Shown here piece by piece: positions 16,096 to 24,072 of a stretch of 64,000 nucleotides of DNA (positions within the stretch are counted from its first letter, which is position 1; every line of letters begins with the position of its first letter). The DNA is from DATBSK01 sp964501785 (lineage in GTDB: Bacteria > Actinomycetota > Acidimicrobiia > IMCC26256 > PALSA-555), in the NCBI GenBank assembly GCA_964501785.1, contig CAZCUD010000003.1:282366-346365 (forward strand). Direction: 5' to 3'. Below the pieces are notes generated by a model. It had not been told where the DNA came from and did not search any database. It saw nothing but the letters and a program-made list of their open reading frames with translations. The translations under genes and the position numbers were made by a program.

Positions 16096-17520
16096 ATGAC
16101 GTACGACCGACTGAGCTCCCTCGACGCGAGCTTCCTGCACCTCGAGCGACTCGAGACGCCGATGCACGTCGGTGCGCTGTCCGTCTTCGAGGGCGACTCG
16201 TTCTTCTCCGACGACGGCCGATTCCGCCTGCGCGACGTGCGCGACCTCGTGTCGTCGCGGCTGCACCTCATCCCGCGCTTCCGCAAGCGCATCATGAAGG
16301 TCCCGTTCGACGCCGGCGAGCCGATCTGGGTCGACGACGAGCGCTTCGACATCGGGTACCACGTGCGGCTCACCGCGCTGCCGGCACCGGGCACCCGCGA
16401 CCAGCTGCTCGCGCTGTTCGAACGGGTGCAGTCGCAGGTGCTCGATCGCACCCGCCCCCTGTGGGAGCTGTGGTTCGTCGAGGGCCTCGAGGGCGGCCAC
16501 GTCGCGCTGTTCCAGAAGACCCACCACGCGCTCGTCGACGGCGTGTCGGGCGTCGACGTGGCGACCGTGCTGCTCGACTTCGACGCCGAGCCCACGTACC
16601 TCGATGCGCCCGAGTGGCAGCCCGAGCCCGCGCCACCACCGGCGCGCCTGCTGATCGACTCCGTGAAGGCCATGGTCGCGGGGCCCCAGGCCCTCGTCGA
16701 CGCGACGCGTCGCGTCGCCGAGGTGCCCCGGCAGATGCTCGATCGCGCCGGTGAGCTGGCGCGGTCGCTGTCGACCATCGCCGAGGGCGGTCTCGTCGCT
16801 CCCAAGACGTCGCTCAACAACCCGGTGCAGGGTCGCAGCCGTCGGTTCGGGCTCGTGCAGGTGCCGCTCGAGGACGTGAAGACGGTGCGGCAGGCGTTCG
16901 GCGGCACGATCAACGACGTCGTGCTCGCCGGCATCGGCGGCGGGCTCGCGAGGCTGCTCGAGGAGCGCGACGAGCTGCACGCCGAGCTGGTGCTCAAGAT
17001 CTTCTGCCCGGTCTCGGTGCGCGACGACACGCAGCGCATGCAGCTCGGCAACCGCATCTCGGCCATGTTCGTGCCGCTCGCCGTGGGCGAGCCCGATGCG
17101 ATCAACCGGCTGCGGGGCGTGCAGCACACCACGGCCGACCTGAAGGAGCGCGAGCAAGCGGTGGGGGCGGCGGCACTGCTCGACCTCACCCAGTACGCGG
17201 CGCCCACGATCATGGGGCTCGCGGCGCGGCTCGTCCACCACCAGCCGCTCACCAACCTGGTGTGCACCAACGTGCCGGGTCCGCAGGTGCCGCTCTACTG
17301 CCTCGGCGCGCGGATGCTCGAGGCGTACCCGATGGTGCCGCTGGCCCGGAACCTCAACCTCGGTGTGGCGGTCCTCTCGTACTGCGGGACGCTGCACCTC
17401 GGCCTGCTCGCCGATCGTGACCAGTGGCCCGACCTCGACGTGCTCGAGGCCGGCATCGACGACGCGTTCGCCGAGCTCGCGAAGCTGGCGAAGGAGCGGT
17501 TGGGACCGACCGATGGCTGA
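16096..17520 (+). CDS. Wax ester synthase / diacylglycerol acyltransferase (WS/DGAT)
   Basis: Transfers an acyl group from acyl-CoA to a diacylglycerol or fatty alcohol, giving storage lipid (triacylglycerol or wax ester). The protein has 474 residues, the usual length. The catalytic motif HHxxxDG is present as HHALVDG (His143, His144, Asp148, Gly149). The N-terminal signature RLSSLDASFLHLERLETPMH and the C-terminal domain with LTNLVCTNVPGPQVPLYCLG (the PLW-like/ND region also shows GGTINDVVLAG) are intact. The downstream amidase gene overlaps it by 8 bases. Storage lipid formation is common in actinobacteria; the preferred acceptor cannot be told. Confidence 0.93.
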   Translation: MTYDRLSSLDASFLHLERLETPMHVGALSVFEGDSFFSDDGRFRLRDVRDLVSSRLHLIPRFRKRIMKVPFDAGEPIWVDDERFDIGYHVRLTALPAPGTRDQLLALFERVQSQVLDRTRPLWELWFVEGLEGGHVALFQKTHHALVDGVSGVDVATVLLDFDAEPTYLDAPEWQPEPAPPPARLLIDSVKAMVAGPQALVDATRRVAEVPRQMLDRAGELARSLSTIAEGGLVAPKTSLNNPVQGRSRRFGLVQVPLEDVKTVRQAFGGTINDVVLAGIGGGLARLLEERDELHAELVLKIFCPVSVRDDTQRMQLGNRISAMFVPLAVGEPDAINRLRGVQHTTADLKEREQAVGAAALLDLTQYAAPTIMGLAARLVHHQPLTNLVCTNVPGPQVPLYCLGARMLEAYPMVPLARNLNLGVAVLSYCGTLHLGLLADRDQWPDLDVLEAGIDDAFAELAKLAKERLGPTDG

Positions 17521-18973
17521 GGTCGCCACACCGCGACCGCTCGAGACCGAGGTCTGGGAGCGCGACGCCTGGGACATCGCCGACGCGGTGCGGGCGGGCA
17601 GCCTGTCGGCGCGCGACGTGCTCGAGGTGCACCTCGATCGCATCGAGCGGCTCGACCCCGCGCTCAACAGCGTCTGCTACCTCGACGTCGACGCGGCTCG
17701 GGCCCGGGCCGACGAGGTCGACGCGCAGGTGGCCGCCGGTGGCGATCCGGGCGCGCTCGCGGGCGTGCCGATCGGCGTCAAGGAGCTGTCCTCGGTGGGG
17801 GGCTGGCCCGAGACCCACGCGTCGGTGGTGCTGGCCGACCGCATCGCCACCGCCGACGAGAACGAGGTCGCCCGTCTGCGCGGTGCGGGCGCGATCATCA
17901 CCGGGCTCACGACCGCGTCCGAGCACGGCACCGTGAGCTTCACCAACACGCCGCTGCACGGCATCACCCGCAACCCGTGGCACCTCGACCGCACGCCCGG
18001 CGGTTCGTCGGGTGGCTCCGCCGCCGCGGTCGCGGCCGGCCTGTTCCCGGCGTGCACCGGCGGCGACGGTGGCGGATCGATCCGCATCCCCGCGTCGTAC
18101 TCGGGGCTGTTCGGCATGAAGTCGACGTTCGGACGGATCGGGCGGGGCCCGCAGCCGTTCCCGATGTCGCTCAACCCGGTGCGGGGCCCGATGGTGCGAT
18201 CGGTGCGCGACGCCGCCCGCTACCTCGACGTGTGCTCGGGTCCCACGCTGACGGATCCGACGTCGCTGCCGAAGCCCGAGGTGCCCTTCGAGGACGAGCT
18301 GTGCTCCGGGGTCGCGATGGAGCGGCTGCGGGGCAAGCGCGTCGCGTTCACTCGATCGGTCGGGTTCGCAGGCAGCGACCCCGTGGTCGCCGAGCACGCC
18401 GAGGAGCTCGCGCACGTGCTGGTCGAGCGGGCCGGGCTCGAGGTCGTCGACGACGTCGAGGTCGCGCTGCCGAAGCCGGGCGCGTCGTGGGGGCTGCTGT
18501 CGACGATCGACGACATGGCGTGGTACGTCGACGACGTCGAGGGGCGGCTCGACGAGGTGACGCCGGTGCACCGACTCCAGCACACCTCGTTCACCCGCCT
18601 CACGCCGCCGGTGCTCGCCAAGGCGATCCGGCGGCGCCACGAGCTGCTCACGGCGGTCGCCGCGATCTTCGAGCAGGTCGACCTGCTGCTCACACCGACG
18701 ACGCCCACACCCGCGTTCGCGGCCGAGGGGGTGTTCGCCGGCGAGGTCGACGGCCAGGAGGTCGGGCTCTTCGAGCTGTCGGCGGCGTTCACCGCGCCGT
18801 TCAACATGACGGGCCAACCCGCGGCGAGCATCCCGTCGGGTCTCGTCGACGGCCTCCCGGTCGCGCTCCAGGTCGTCGCGCCGCGCCACCTCGACATCGA
18901 CTGCCTCGCCGCCGCCGCCCTCGTCGAGGACGCCCGCCCCTGGCCCAAGCTCGCGCCGTTCGCGTACTCGTGA
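17513..18973 (+). CDS. Amidase (amidase signature family)
   Basis: Hydrolase of amide bonds with a Ser-cisSer-Lys triad. The triad is visible as Lys in GVPIGVKELSSV, the cis-Ser in TPGGSSGGSAAAVAAG, and the nucleophile Ser in GGDGGGSIRIPAS. The ATG at 17513 overlaps the WS/DGAT stop and gives 486 residues starting MAEVATPRPL; longer frames are not family-like. The family's usual GTDTGGS is GGDGGGS here, a small change. The substrate is unknown; relatives include fatty acid amide hydrolase-like enzymes and GatA-like proteins. No gatB or gatC lies nearby, so it is not a tRNA amidotransferase subunit. Confidence 0.9.
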   Translation: MAEVATPRPLETEVWERDAWDIADAVRAGSLSARDVLEVHLDRIERLDPALNSVCYLDVDAARARADEVDAQVAAGGDPGALAGVPIGVKELSSVGGWPETHASVVLADRIATADENEVARLRGAGAIITGLTTASEHGTVSFTNTPLHGITRNPWHLDRTPGGSSGGSAAAVAAGLFPACTGGDGGGSIRIPASYSGLFGMKSTFGRIGRGPQPFPMSLNPVRGPMVRSVRDAARYLDVCSGPTLTDPTSLPKPEVPFEDELCSGVAMERLRGKRVAFTRSVGFAGSDPVVAEHAEELAHVLVERAGLEVVDDVEVALPKPGASWGLLSTIDDMAWYVDDVEGRLDEVTPVHRLQHTSFTRLTPPVLAKAIRRRHELLTAVAAIFEQVDLLLTPTTPTPAFAAEGVFAGEVDGQEVGLFELSAAFTAPFNMTGQPAASIPSGLVDGLPVALQVVAPRHLDIDCLAAAALVEDARPWPKLAPFAYS

Positions 18974-18990
18974 GCGGGGCAGCCCCTCGG

Positions 18991-19013
18991 ACGAGGGGGG
19001 CGGGCCCCCTCGT
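18991..19013 (+). terminator. Hairpin after the amidase gene
   Basis: ACGAGGGGG (18991-18999) and CCCCCTCGT (19005-19013) pair exactly around a 5-base loop, 17 bases after the stop. No U-tract. Confidence 0.6.
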
Positions 19014-19039
19014 AGGCCTCGCGGCGTCCCCCCGCGCCC

Positions 19040-19082
19040 GTTGGCAGCGCTATCGACCCAGGAGGTCGACAATGCTGCCAAC
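19040..19082. repeat. Nested inverted repeat of unknown role
   Basis: Outer arms GTTGGCAGC (19040-19048) and GCTGCCAAC (19074-19082) enclose a second pair TCGACC (19053-19058) and GGTCGA (19064-19069). It lies about 55 bases before the -10 box of the next gene and could be an operator or a second terminator. Confidence 0.55.
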
Positions 19083-19135
19083 CGCGCATGCCCACGGGCG
19101 GGCTTCATCGGGGCCAGAGTGCCTCGCGCCACGGA

Positions 19136-19141
19136 TAGGGT
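19136..19141 (+). promoter_or_regulatory. -10 box (TAGGGT) of the hydrolase gene
   Basis: TAGGGT lies 9 bases before the ATG at 19151; no Shine-Dalgarno sequence is visible. Confidence 0.5.
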
Positions 19142-19150
19142 AAGTCGCTG

Positions 19151-20368
19151 ATGACCGCCACCGCGCGGCAGCCGGGTGACCCGACCGAGGCGCCCAGGCC
19201 CAAGCCGAAGAAGCAAGAGCAGGAGCCCGCGTCCGACGAGGTCGTGGAGGTCGCGCCCGGCGTCATCCGGATGCAGCTGCCGATCTGGATGCCGGGCCTC
19301 GGTCACGTCAACACCTACGGACTGCTCGACGACCGCGGCCTCGCGGTCGTCGATCCCGGGCTGCCGGGCCCGTCGTCGTGGAAGGCGCTCAAGAGGCGAC
19401 TGAAGAGCGCGGGCTTCCGGGTCAAGGACATCCACACGGTGATCGTCACGCACTCGCACCCCGACCACTTCGGTGGCGCGGGGCGCATCAAGAGCGAGGC
19501 CGACGCGAACCTCGTCACCCACCGCGCGTTCACGACGTGGTCGCTCGAGGAGTCGGAGCGCCGCAACAAGCTGCCGTCGGAGGAGGAGCAGCTCGAGATG
19601 GAGCGCGCCGCGGCCGCGGCCGCGCAGGCGCTCGACATCGGCGGCGAGGAGATCCCGACGATCGCGGATCACACCGATGACTTCGAGGGCGATCCGCTGC
19701 GCGACAACCCGTCGAGCAAGATCCAGGCGGAGTCGGTGCCGTGGGGCGGCGAGACGCCCTGGGGCGGGAGCAAGCACCCGATGCCGCCGTGGAGCCGCCG
19801 CATGATGATCCGGGCGCTGCGCCTGGTGTTCAAGCCGCCGAACCCCAGCCAGCGGGTCGTGCACGGCGAGCGGCTGTCGCTCGCGGGGCGCGACTGGGTG
19901 TCGATCCACACGCCCGGGCACACCGTCGACCACCTGTGCCTCTACGACCCGGAGCACGGCGTGCTCATCTCCGGCGACCACGTGCTGCCGTCGATCACGC
20001 CGCACGTCTCGGGCGTGGGCAACGGCGCCGACGCGCTGAAGTCGTACCTCCAGACGCTCGACCTCGTCGCCGCGCTCGACGGCGTGCGGCTCGGCCTCCC
20101 GGCCCACGGCCACCCGTTCGACGACGTGCCGGGCCGGGTCGAGGCGATCAAGGAGCACCACCACGAGCGCATGGAGCTGATCACCGAGGCGAGCAACGCC
20201 CTCGGCCCGGCGACCGTGCAGCAGCTCTCGCACGAGATCTTCCCCAAGAAGCACTGGGGCGTGATGGCCGAGAGCGAGACGTTCGCCCACCTCGAGCACA
20301 TGGTCATCGCCGGAGAGGCCGAGCGCTGGACCGACGAGCGCGGCCGCCTCGTCTACCGCGCGGCGTAG
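19151..20368 (+). CDS. Metallo-beta-lactamase-fold hydrolase
   Basis: Binuclear-metal hydrolase of 405 residues. The metal motif HxHxDH is present in VTHSHPDHFGGAG, and downstream ligands are in HTPGHTVDHLCLYD and ISGDHVLPSITPHVSG. After the fold there is a C-terminal winged-helix-like part (RMELITEASNALGPATVQQL...HLEHMVIAGEAERW), as in the LACTB2-like/RNase BN-type lipid-metabolism relatives. An N-terminal charged tail (PKPKKQEQEPASDE) is unusual. The insert between the metal motifs (residues about 130-230) is longer than in LACTB2. The substrate is unknown; thioesters or phosphodiesters are usual in the family. Confidence 0.88.
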   Translation: MTATARQPGDPTEAPRPKPKKQEQEPASDEVVEVAPGVIRMQLPIWMPGLGHVNTYGLLDDRGLAVVDPGLPGPSSWKALKRRLKSAGFRVKDIHTVIVTHSHPDHFGGAGRIKSEADANLVTHRAFTTWSLEESERRNKLPSEEEQLEMERAAAAAAQALDIGGEEIPTIADHTDDFEGDPLRDNPSSKIQAESVPWGGETPWGGSKHPMPPWSRRMMIRALRLVFKPPNPSQRVVHGERLSLAGRDWVSIHTPGHTVDHLCLYDPEHGVLISGDHVLPSITPHVSGVGNGADALKSYLQTLDLVAALDGVRLGLPAHGHPFDDVPGRVEAIKEHHHERMELITEASNALGPATVQQLSHEIFPKKHWGVMAESETFAHLEHMVIAGEAERWTDERGRLVYRAA

Positions 20369-20372
20369 CCAA

Positions 20373-20420
20373 CCCCCTGGTTGCGTAGCTCACCTTCGAG
20401 GAGAGGGTCGAGCAACGCAC
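20373..20420 (+). repeat. Palindromic intergenic repeat, family I, copy C
   Basis: CCCCTGGTTGCGTAGCTCACC is followed, after a short centre, by GGGTCGAGCAACGCA. The arms pair as TGCGT/ACGCA and GCTC/GAGC with mismatches. It starts 4 bases after the preceding stop. Nearly the same bases occur inverted at 29074-29123. Confidence 0.75.
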
Positions 20421-20449
20421 GTCAGCAAGCATGCCGTCGAGCGTGGCGG

Positions 20450-20455
20450 TACCCT
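20450..20455 (+). promoter_or_regulatory. -10 box (TACCCT) of the SnoaL-like gene
   Basis: TACCCT lies 7 bases before the ATG at 20463; no Shine-Dalgarno sequence, so a leaderless start is likely. Confidence 0.5.
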
Positions 20456-20462
20456 CCGCGCC

Positions 20463-21017
20463 ATGACGACGTGGCGCATGGATCCGACGAAGACGTGGCG
20501 CAAGGTGGAGGAGCGGCTGGAGCGCGAGACCGATCCGCGCCGGCGTCAGCTGCTCGAGAACGTCCTGACGCACATGAAGGCCGAGGCCGCGGGCGACCTC
20601 GCCGGCCTGATGTCGACGCTCGCCCCCGACCCGCAGTACCACCAGTGGGGCGCGACGCCCGCCGACCACGGGCCCAAGGGTCGCGCCGCGGTGCAGAATT
20701 TCTACGAGGACTTCGTCGCGTCGGGTGCAACCAACCTCGAGTACGACGTCGAGCACCTCGTCGTCGACGAGGACTGCATCGTCACCGAGGGCGTCATGCG
20801 CATCGCCTACCCCGGCACGATCGTCGCCGCGATGGGCAAGGACGTCGACGACCCGGCGGCGTACTACTTGTACGAGTCGCGCATGTGCGTGCTGTGGCCC
20901 TACGACGCCGACGGCATGCTCCTCGCGGAGGACGCGTACACCGCGACCGACGGCTTCGCGAACCTCCGCAAGCTCACCCCCGACGAGCTCCCACCCGCGT
21001 TGGTCGCGACCGTCTGA
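20463..21017 (+). CDS. NTF2-like (SnoaL/ketosteroid isomerase fold) protein
   Basis: Cytosolic protein of 184 residues with the length and pattern of an NTF2-like cone. An N-terminal helix (TWRKVEERLERETDPRRRQLLENVLTHMKAEAAGDLAGLM) is followed by the typical QYHQWGATPADHGPKGRAAVQNFYEDF stretch and strands EYDVEHLVVDEDCIVTEGVM. The fold binds small hydrophobic ligands and serves isomerases, hydrolases and non-enzymes alike, so the activity is unknown. It stands alone between family I repeat C and a convergent FTG protein gene. Confidence 0.72.
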   Translation: MTTWRMDPTKTWRKVEERLERETDPRRRQLLENVLTHMKAEAAGDLAGLMSTLAPDPQYHQWGATPADHGPKGRAAVQNFYEDFVASGATNLEYDVEHLVVDEDCIVTEGVMRIAYPGTIVAAMGKDVDDPAAYYLYESRMCVLWPYDADGMLLAEDAYTATDGFANLRKLTPDELPPALVATV

Positions 21018-21033
21018 TCGTCACCACCGTCTC

Positions 21034-22002
21034 TCAGCCGGTGAACATCGGCTGCAGCACCACCGGGACGGGTGCCGTACACCCGAGCGGGCCGAACGTC
21101 AGCCCGGTCATCGTCTCGAACGCCTGGGGATCGTCGCTGACCGGGAGCGTCGCCACCGGGGTCACGGCCGCGGTCGTCGGGTCGATCGTGGCCGACGAGT
21201 AGGTGCGCGGTGGCGCCAGCGCGCTCGCGACGACGGCCCAGAGCGTCCCGTCGTCGGAGAACGCGAGCCCGCCCGCCGAGGTGGTGCCGCCCAGCGAGCC
21301 CACTGCGTCGACCTGAGCGGTCGCGGTGTCGAGCGTGCCGAGCGTGCCCGTCCCCACCGCCGCCGGCCCGACCTCGCCCCGCGTCAGCGCGGGTGGTGAC
21401 GCCTCGGAAGGTGGCACCGTCGTCTCGATGAGGTTGGTGGACAGCGAGCCGTCGCACGCACGAGTCAACCCGCCCACGAAGTACGGGGTCTCGGCCGCCA
21501 GCCGGCCGACGAACGTCGCGACGGCGGTCTCGGGGTCGATCCGATACAGGCACGGGTCGGCTGCGCAGTCGTTCTCCGTGGTCTTGCCGTAGAACCACAG
21601 CGTGCCGACCACGTCGAACTCGAGCCCGCCGATGTCGGTCACGTGGACGCCCGTCGAGCCGACCATCGTCTGCACGCCGGTCGCGGGGTCGATCAGCACG
21701 AGCGGGGACGGAGCCGTCGTGGTGAGGCCCGTGAGCGTGACCCCGTAGATGCGGCCGTCGTCACGAGCCGCGTAGTCGACCGGGCACAGCTCGCTCTGGC
21801 GCAGCGGGCCGAGCGGGGTGATGGCGCCCGCGCCGAGGTCGACCGTCACGATCTGACACGTCATCGTCGGGAGCGGGTCGCCCGGGATCGTCGTGAAGCG
21901 CGTCGCGAGCGCGCTCGATGCGCTGCCCGCCGTGGCCGAGCCGGGTTGCAGCGCACCGACCAGTGCCGTCACGACGACCAGACCGACGAGCGTTCGTCGC
22001 AC
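21034..22002 (-). CDS. Secreted propeller-like protein with C-terminal FTG motif
   Basis: Exported protein of 322 residues. The GTG at 22002 follows GGAGG with a 5-base gap and gives the signal peptide VRRTLVGLVVVTALVGALQPG; the longer frame to 22305 runs into the divergent peptidase gene. The mature part has propeller-like units (PVDYAARDDGRIYGVTL, IGGLEFDVVGTLWFYG, LYRIDPETAVATFVG, GLAFSDDGTLWAVV, ATIDPTTAAVTPVA). It ends CTAPVPVVLQPMFTG, close to the end of the protein at 5426-6460 (CPVPPAPIVLEPTFTG). The two are paralogues separated by 15 kb. No catalytic motif seen; function unknown. Confidence 0.8.
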   Translation of the reverse strand: MRRTLVGLVVVTALVGALQPGSATAGSASSALATRFTTIPGDPLPTMTCQIVTVDLGAGAITPLGPLRQSELCPVDYAARDDGRIYGVTLTGLTTTAPSPLVLIDPATGVQTMVGSTGVHVTDIGGLEFDVVGTLWFYGKTTENDCAADPCLYRIDPETAVATFVGRLAAETPYFVGGLTRACDGSLSTNLIETTVPPSEASPPALTRGEVGPAAVGTGTLGTLDTATAQVDAVGSLGGTTSAGGLAFSDDGTLWAVVASALAPPRTYSSATIDPTTAAVTPVATLPVSDDPQAFETMTGLTFGPLGCTAPVPVVLQPMFTG

Positions 22003-22049
22003 GAGCACCTCCGCCGCGTCTCCTGGGCGCGAGCGCCGGTCTACCACGG

Positions 22050-22055
22050 TACGGT
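22050..22055 (+). promoter_or_regulatory. -10 box (TACGGT) of the M20 peptidase gene
   Basis: TACGGT lies 7 bases before the ATG at 22063, in the 60-base gap to the divergent FTG protein gene. A leaderless transcript is likely. Confidence 0.55.
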
Positions 22056-22062
22056 GCGCCAC

Positions 22063-23400
22063 ATGCCCGTCGATCTGCAGGACGAGTCCACCGATCTCCT
22101 CCAACAGCTGATCCGCAACGCGTGCGTCAACGACGGGCGCATCGAGTCGGGCGGGGAGATCCGCAGCGTCGACCTGCTCCAGCAGTACCTCGGCGATACC
22201 GGCCTCGACGTGCAGCGCTTCGAGCCCCAGCCCGGACGCGCATCCCTCGTGGCACGCATCGAGGGGAGCGACCCGAGCGCGCCGAGCCTGCTGCTCATGG
22301 GCCACACCGACGTCGTCCCGGTCAACGTCGACGGGTGGAGCCGCGACCCGTTCTCCGGCGACATCGACGACGACGGGTTCGTGTGGGGACGCGGCGCGGT
22401 CGACATGCTCAACATCACCGCGTCACAAGCAGTGGCGTTCAAGCAGCTCGCGCAGTCGGGCTTCACGCCGAAGGGCACGCTGATCTACCTGGCGGTCGCG
22501 GACGAGGAGGCGCTCGGCACCTGGGGCGCCAAGTACCTCGTGGAGCACGAGCGCGACGCGGTGTACGCCGACTACGTGCTCACCGAATCGGGCGGCTACC
22601 AGATGCCGACTCCCGAGGGCGTGCGCCTGCCGGTGCTCACCGCCGAGAAGGGAACGTTCTGGTCGAAGCTGCGGATCGGCGGCACGCCAGGCCACGGCTC
22701 TCAGCCGTACCGCACCGACAACGCGGTGGTGACGGCGGCGGAGGTGGTGCGGCGGATCTCCGAGTACCACCCACCCACCCAGATCCAGGACGTGTGGCGC
22801 AAGTTCGTCGAGGGCATGCACTACCCGCCCGAGCTCACCGAGGCCTTCCTCGATCCCGACGGTCTGCGCGACGCGCTCGCCGAGCTGCCGCTCGGCATGT
22901 CGCGCCTCGTGCACGCGTGCACCCACACGACGATGTCGCCGAACGTCATGCACGGCGGCACCAAGACGAACGTCATCCCCGACGTGGTCGAGCTCGAGGT
23001 CGACATCCGCACGCTGCCGGGCCAGACCGGCGACGAGGTCCGGGCGTTGCTCGACGAAGCGCTCGGCGACCTCGCCGACCGGGTCGAGATGGAGTCGAAC
23101 GACGACCCGTCCACGGAGTCACCGATCGACACGCCGCTGTGGGACTGCCTCGAGCGGGTCAGCGGACGACTCGTCGAGGGCTCGGCGCTGGTGCCCTTCC
23201 TGATGGTCGGCGGCACCGACAATCGGTTCTTCCGGCGGGCGGGCTCCGTCGGCTACGGCTACGCGCTCTTCAGCCGGCGACTCAGCTTCGAGGACTACGC
23301 CACGATGTTCCACGGCAACGACGAGCGGGTCGACGTCGACTCGCTCGGCCTCTCCGCCCAGCTCTGGGACGCCGTCGCCCGCGACCTCCTCGACGGCTGA
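22063..23400 (+). CDS. M20/M25/M40 family metallopeptidase
   Basis: Zinc hydrolase of 445 residues (ArgE/DapE/carboxypeptidase G2 type) that removes an acyl or aminoacyl group from an amino acid. Metal and catalytic motifs are in order: LLLMGHTDVVPV (His ligand and Asp), VWGRGAVDML (bridging Asp), YLAVADEEALGTWGAKYL (catalytic Glu-Glu), and a late His in DYATMFHGNDERVDVDSL. The dimerisation domain (WSKLRIGGTPGHGSQPYRTDN) sits in the middle. The start is ATG 22063; upstream frame is promoter. The exact substrate is not readable from sequence. Confidence 0.92.
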   Translation: MPVDLQDESTDLLQQLIRNACVNDGRIESGGEIRSVDLLQQYLGDTGLDVQRFEPQPGRASLVARIEGSDPSAPSLLLMGHTDVVPVNVDGWSRDPFSGDIDDDGFVWGRGAVDMLNITASQAVAFKQLAQSGFTPKGTLIYLAVADEEALGTWGAKYLVEHERDAVYADYVLTESGGYQMPTPEGVRLPVLTAEKGTFWSKLRIGGTPGHGSQPYRTDNAVVTAAEVVRRISEYHPPTQIQDVWRKFVEGMHYPPELTEAFLDPDGLRDALAELPLGMSRLVHACTHTTMSPNVMHGGTKTNVIPDVVELEVDIRTLPGQTGDEVRALLDEALGDLADRVEMESNDDPSTESPIDTPLWDCLERVSGRLVEGSALVPFLMVGGTDNRFFRRAGSVGYGYALFSRRLSFEDYATMFHGNDERVDVDSLGLSAQLWDAVARDLLDG

Positions 23401-23453
23401 CCGACCGAAGCGCGCCCACCGTTCTCGACGGGCTGACGCTCCCCAACCGTTTT

Positions 23454-23492
23454 GGCGTCAGGAGACCCGTCTGACGCGGGTCTGCTGACGCC
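23454..23492. terminator. Convergent-junction hairpin, family II, copy 1
   Basis: Arms 23454-23468 and 23478-23492 (GGCGTCAGGAGACCC and GGGTCTGCTGACGCC) pair over 15 bases with one mismatch around a 9-base loop. It lies between two convergent genes and is nearly the same as the hairpin at 41764-41802, so a bidirectional terminator is likely. Confidence 0.75.
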
Positions 23493-23522
23493 GAAACGCC
23501 GGTGACCGCGCGATCGCGGGAC

Positions 23523-23588
23523 GCGGGTCGGTCAGGCGTGCGGGTCGGTCAGGCGTGCGGGTCGGTCGGGCGTGCGGGTCGGCCCGGG
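23523..23588. repeat. 17-base direct tandem repeat, about 3.9 units
   Basis: The unit GCGGGTCGGTCAGGCGT occurs at 23523-23539 and 23540-23556, with one change at 23557-23573, and a partial copy at 23574-23588. It is non-coding, directly before the stop codon of the minus-strand SRPBCC gene. Confidence 0.85.
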
Positions 23589-23595
23589 ATGCCGG

Positions 23596-24057
23596 TCAGT
23601 CGGCGTCGGGGATGGCGGTCGACTCGATGGCCGACTTCGCGGACGCGAGCGACTGGCGCAGCGAGCGGCGGAGCGGGCCGCGCAGGGGCAGGCTGACGAT
23701 GCTGCCCACGTACTTCACGGGCACCGACCACTCGACGGTGGCGACGATCCGGGTGCCGCCGGCGGTGTTGGGCGCGAACTGACGGGTCGACCGGGTCTCG
23801 ACGCCCGACTGGCGCGTCGTGGTCACGGTGCAGCGCGGCGGGTCGTACTCCAGGTGCGCGCTGGTCGCCTCCACCAGATCGCCGTGCCGGTTGCGGGTCG
23901 TGTACTCGACGTGACGGCCGCCGTTGTGCAGCGGCTGCACGTCGGTCACTTCGACCAGGCTCGGGACCAGGATCGACGCGTTGTCGAGGTCGTCGAAGAA
24001 CGCGAACACCTCGTCGACGGGTGCGTCGACGTCGATCTCCTCCTGCACCCGACTCAT
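23596..24057 (-). CDS. SRPBCC (START-like / polyketide cyclase) family protein
   Basis: Protein of 153 residues with the SRPBCC pattern: first strand SRVQEEIDVDAPVDEVFAFF, helix DDLDNASILVPSLVEVTDVQ, then a long antiparallel sheet (TRQFAPNTAGGTRIVATVEW) and a C-terminal helix (GPLRRSLRQSLASAKSAIES). The fold makes a deep hydrophobic pocket for lipids or aromatic compounds. No catalytic residues are shared across the family, so the ligand is unknown. It follows the PAC2 gene by 15 bases on the same strand and is probably co-transcribed with it. Confidence 0.82.
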   Translation of the reverse strand: MSRVQEEIDVDAPVDEVFAFFDDLDNASILVPSLVEVTDVQPLHNGGRHVEYTTRNRHGDLVEATSAHLEYDPPRCTVTTTRQSGVETRSTRQFAPNTAGGTRIVATVEWSVPVKYVGSIVSLPLRGPLRRSLRQSLASAKSAIESTAIPDAD

Positions 24058-24072
24058 GGCCCGTCCGACGAG

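Noticed and set aside
17513..18973. gatA of the tRNA amidotransferase
   Set aside because: No gatB or gatC nearby and the sequence around the nucleophile Ser deviates from GatA.
17354..20299. 981-residue minus-strand frame opposite the amidase and hydrolase genes
   Set aside because: Shadow of two well-supported plus-strand genes; no ordered domain seen.
23523..23588. CRISPR array
   Set aside because: Units are 17 bases head to tail without spacers and no cas gene is present.
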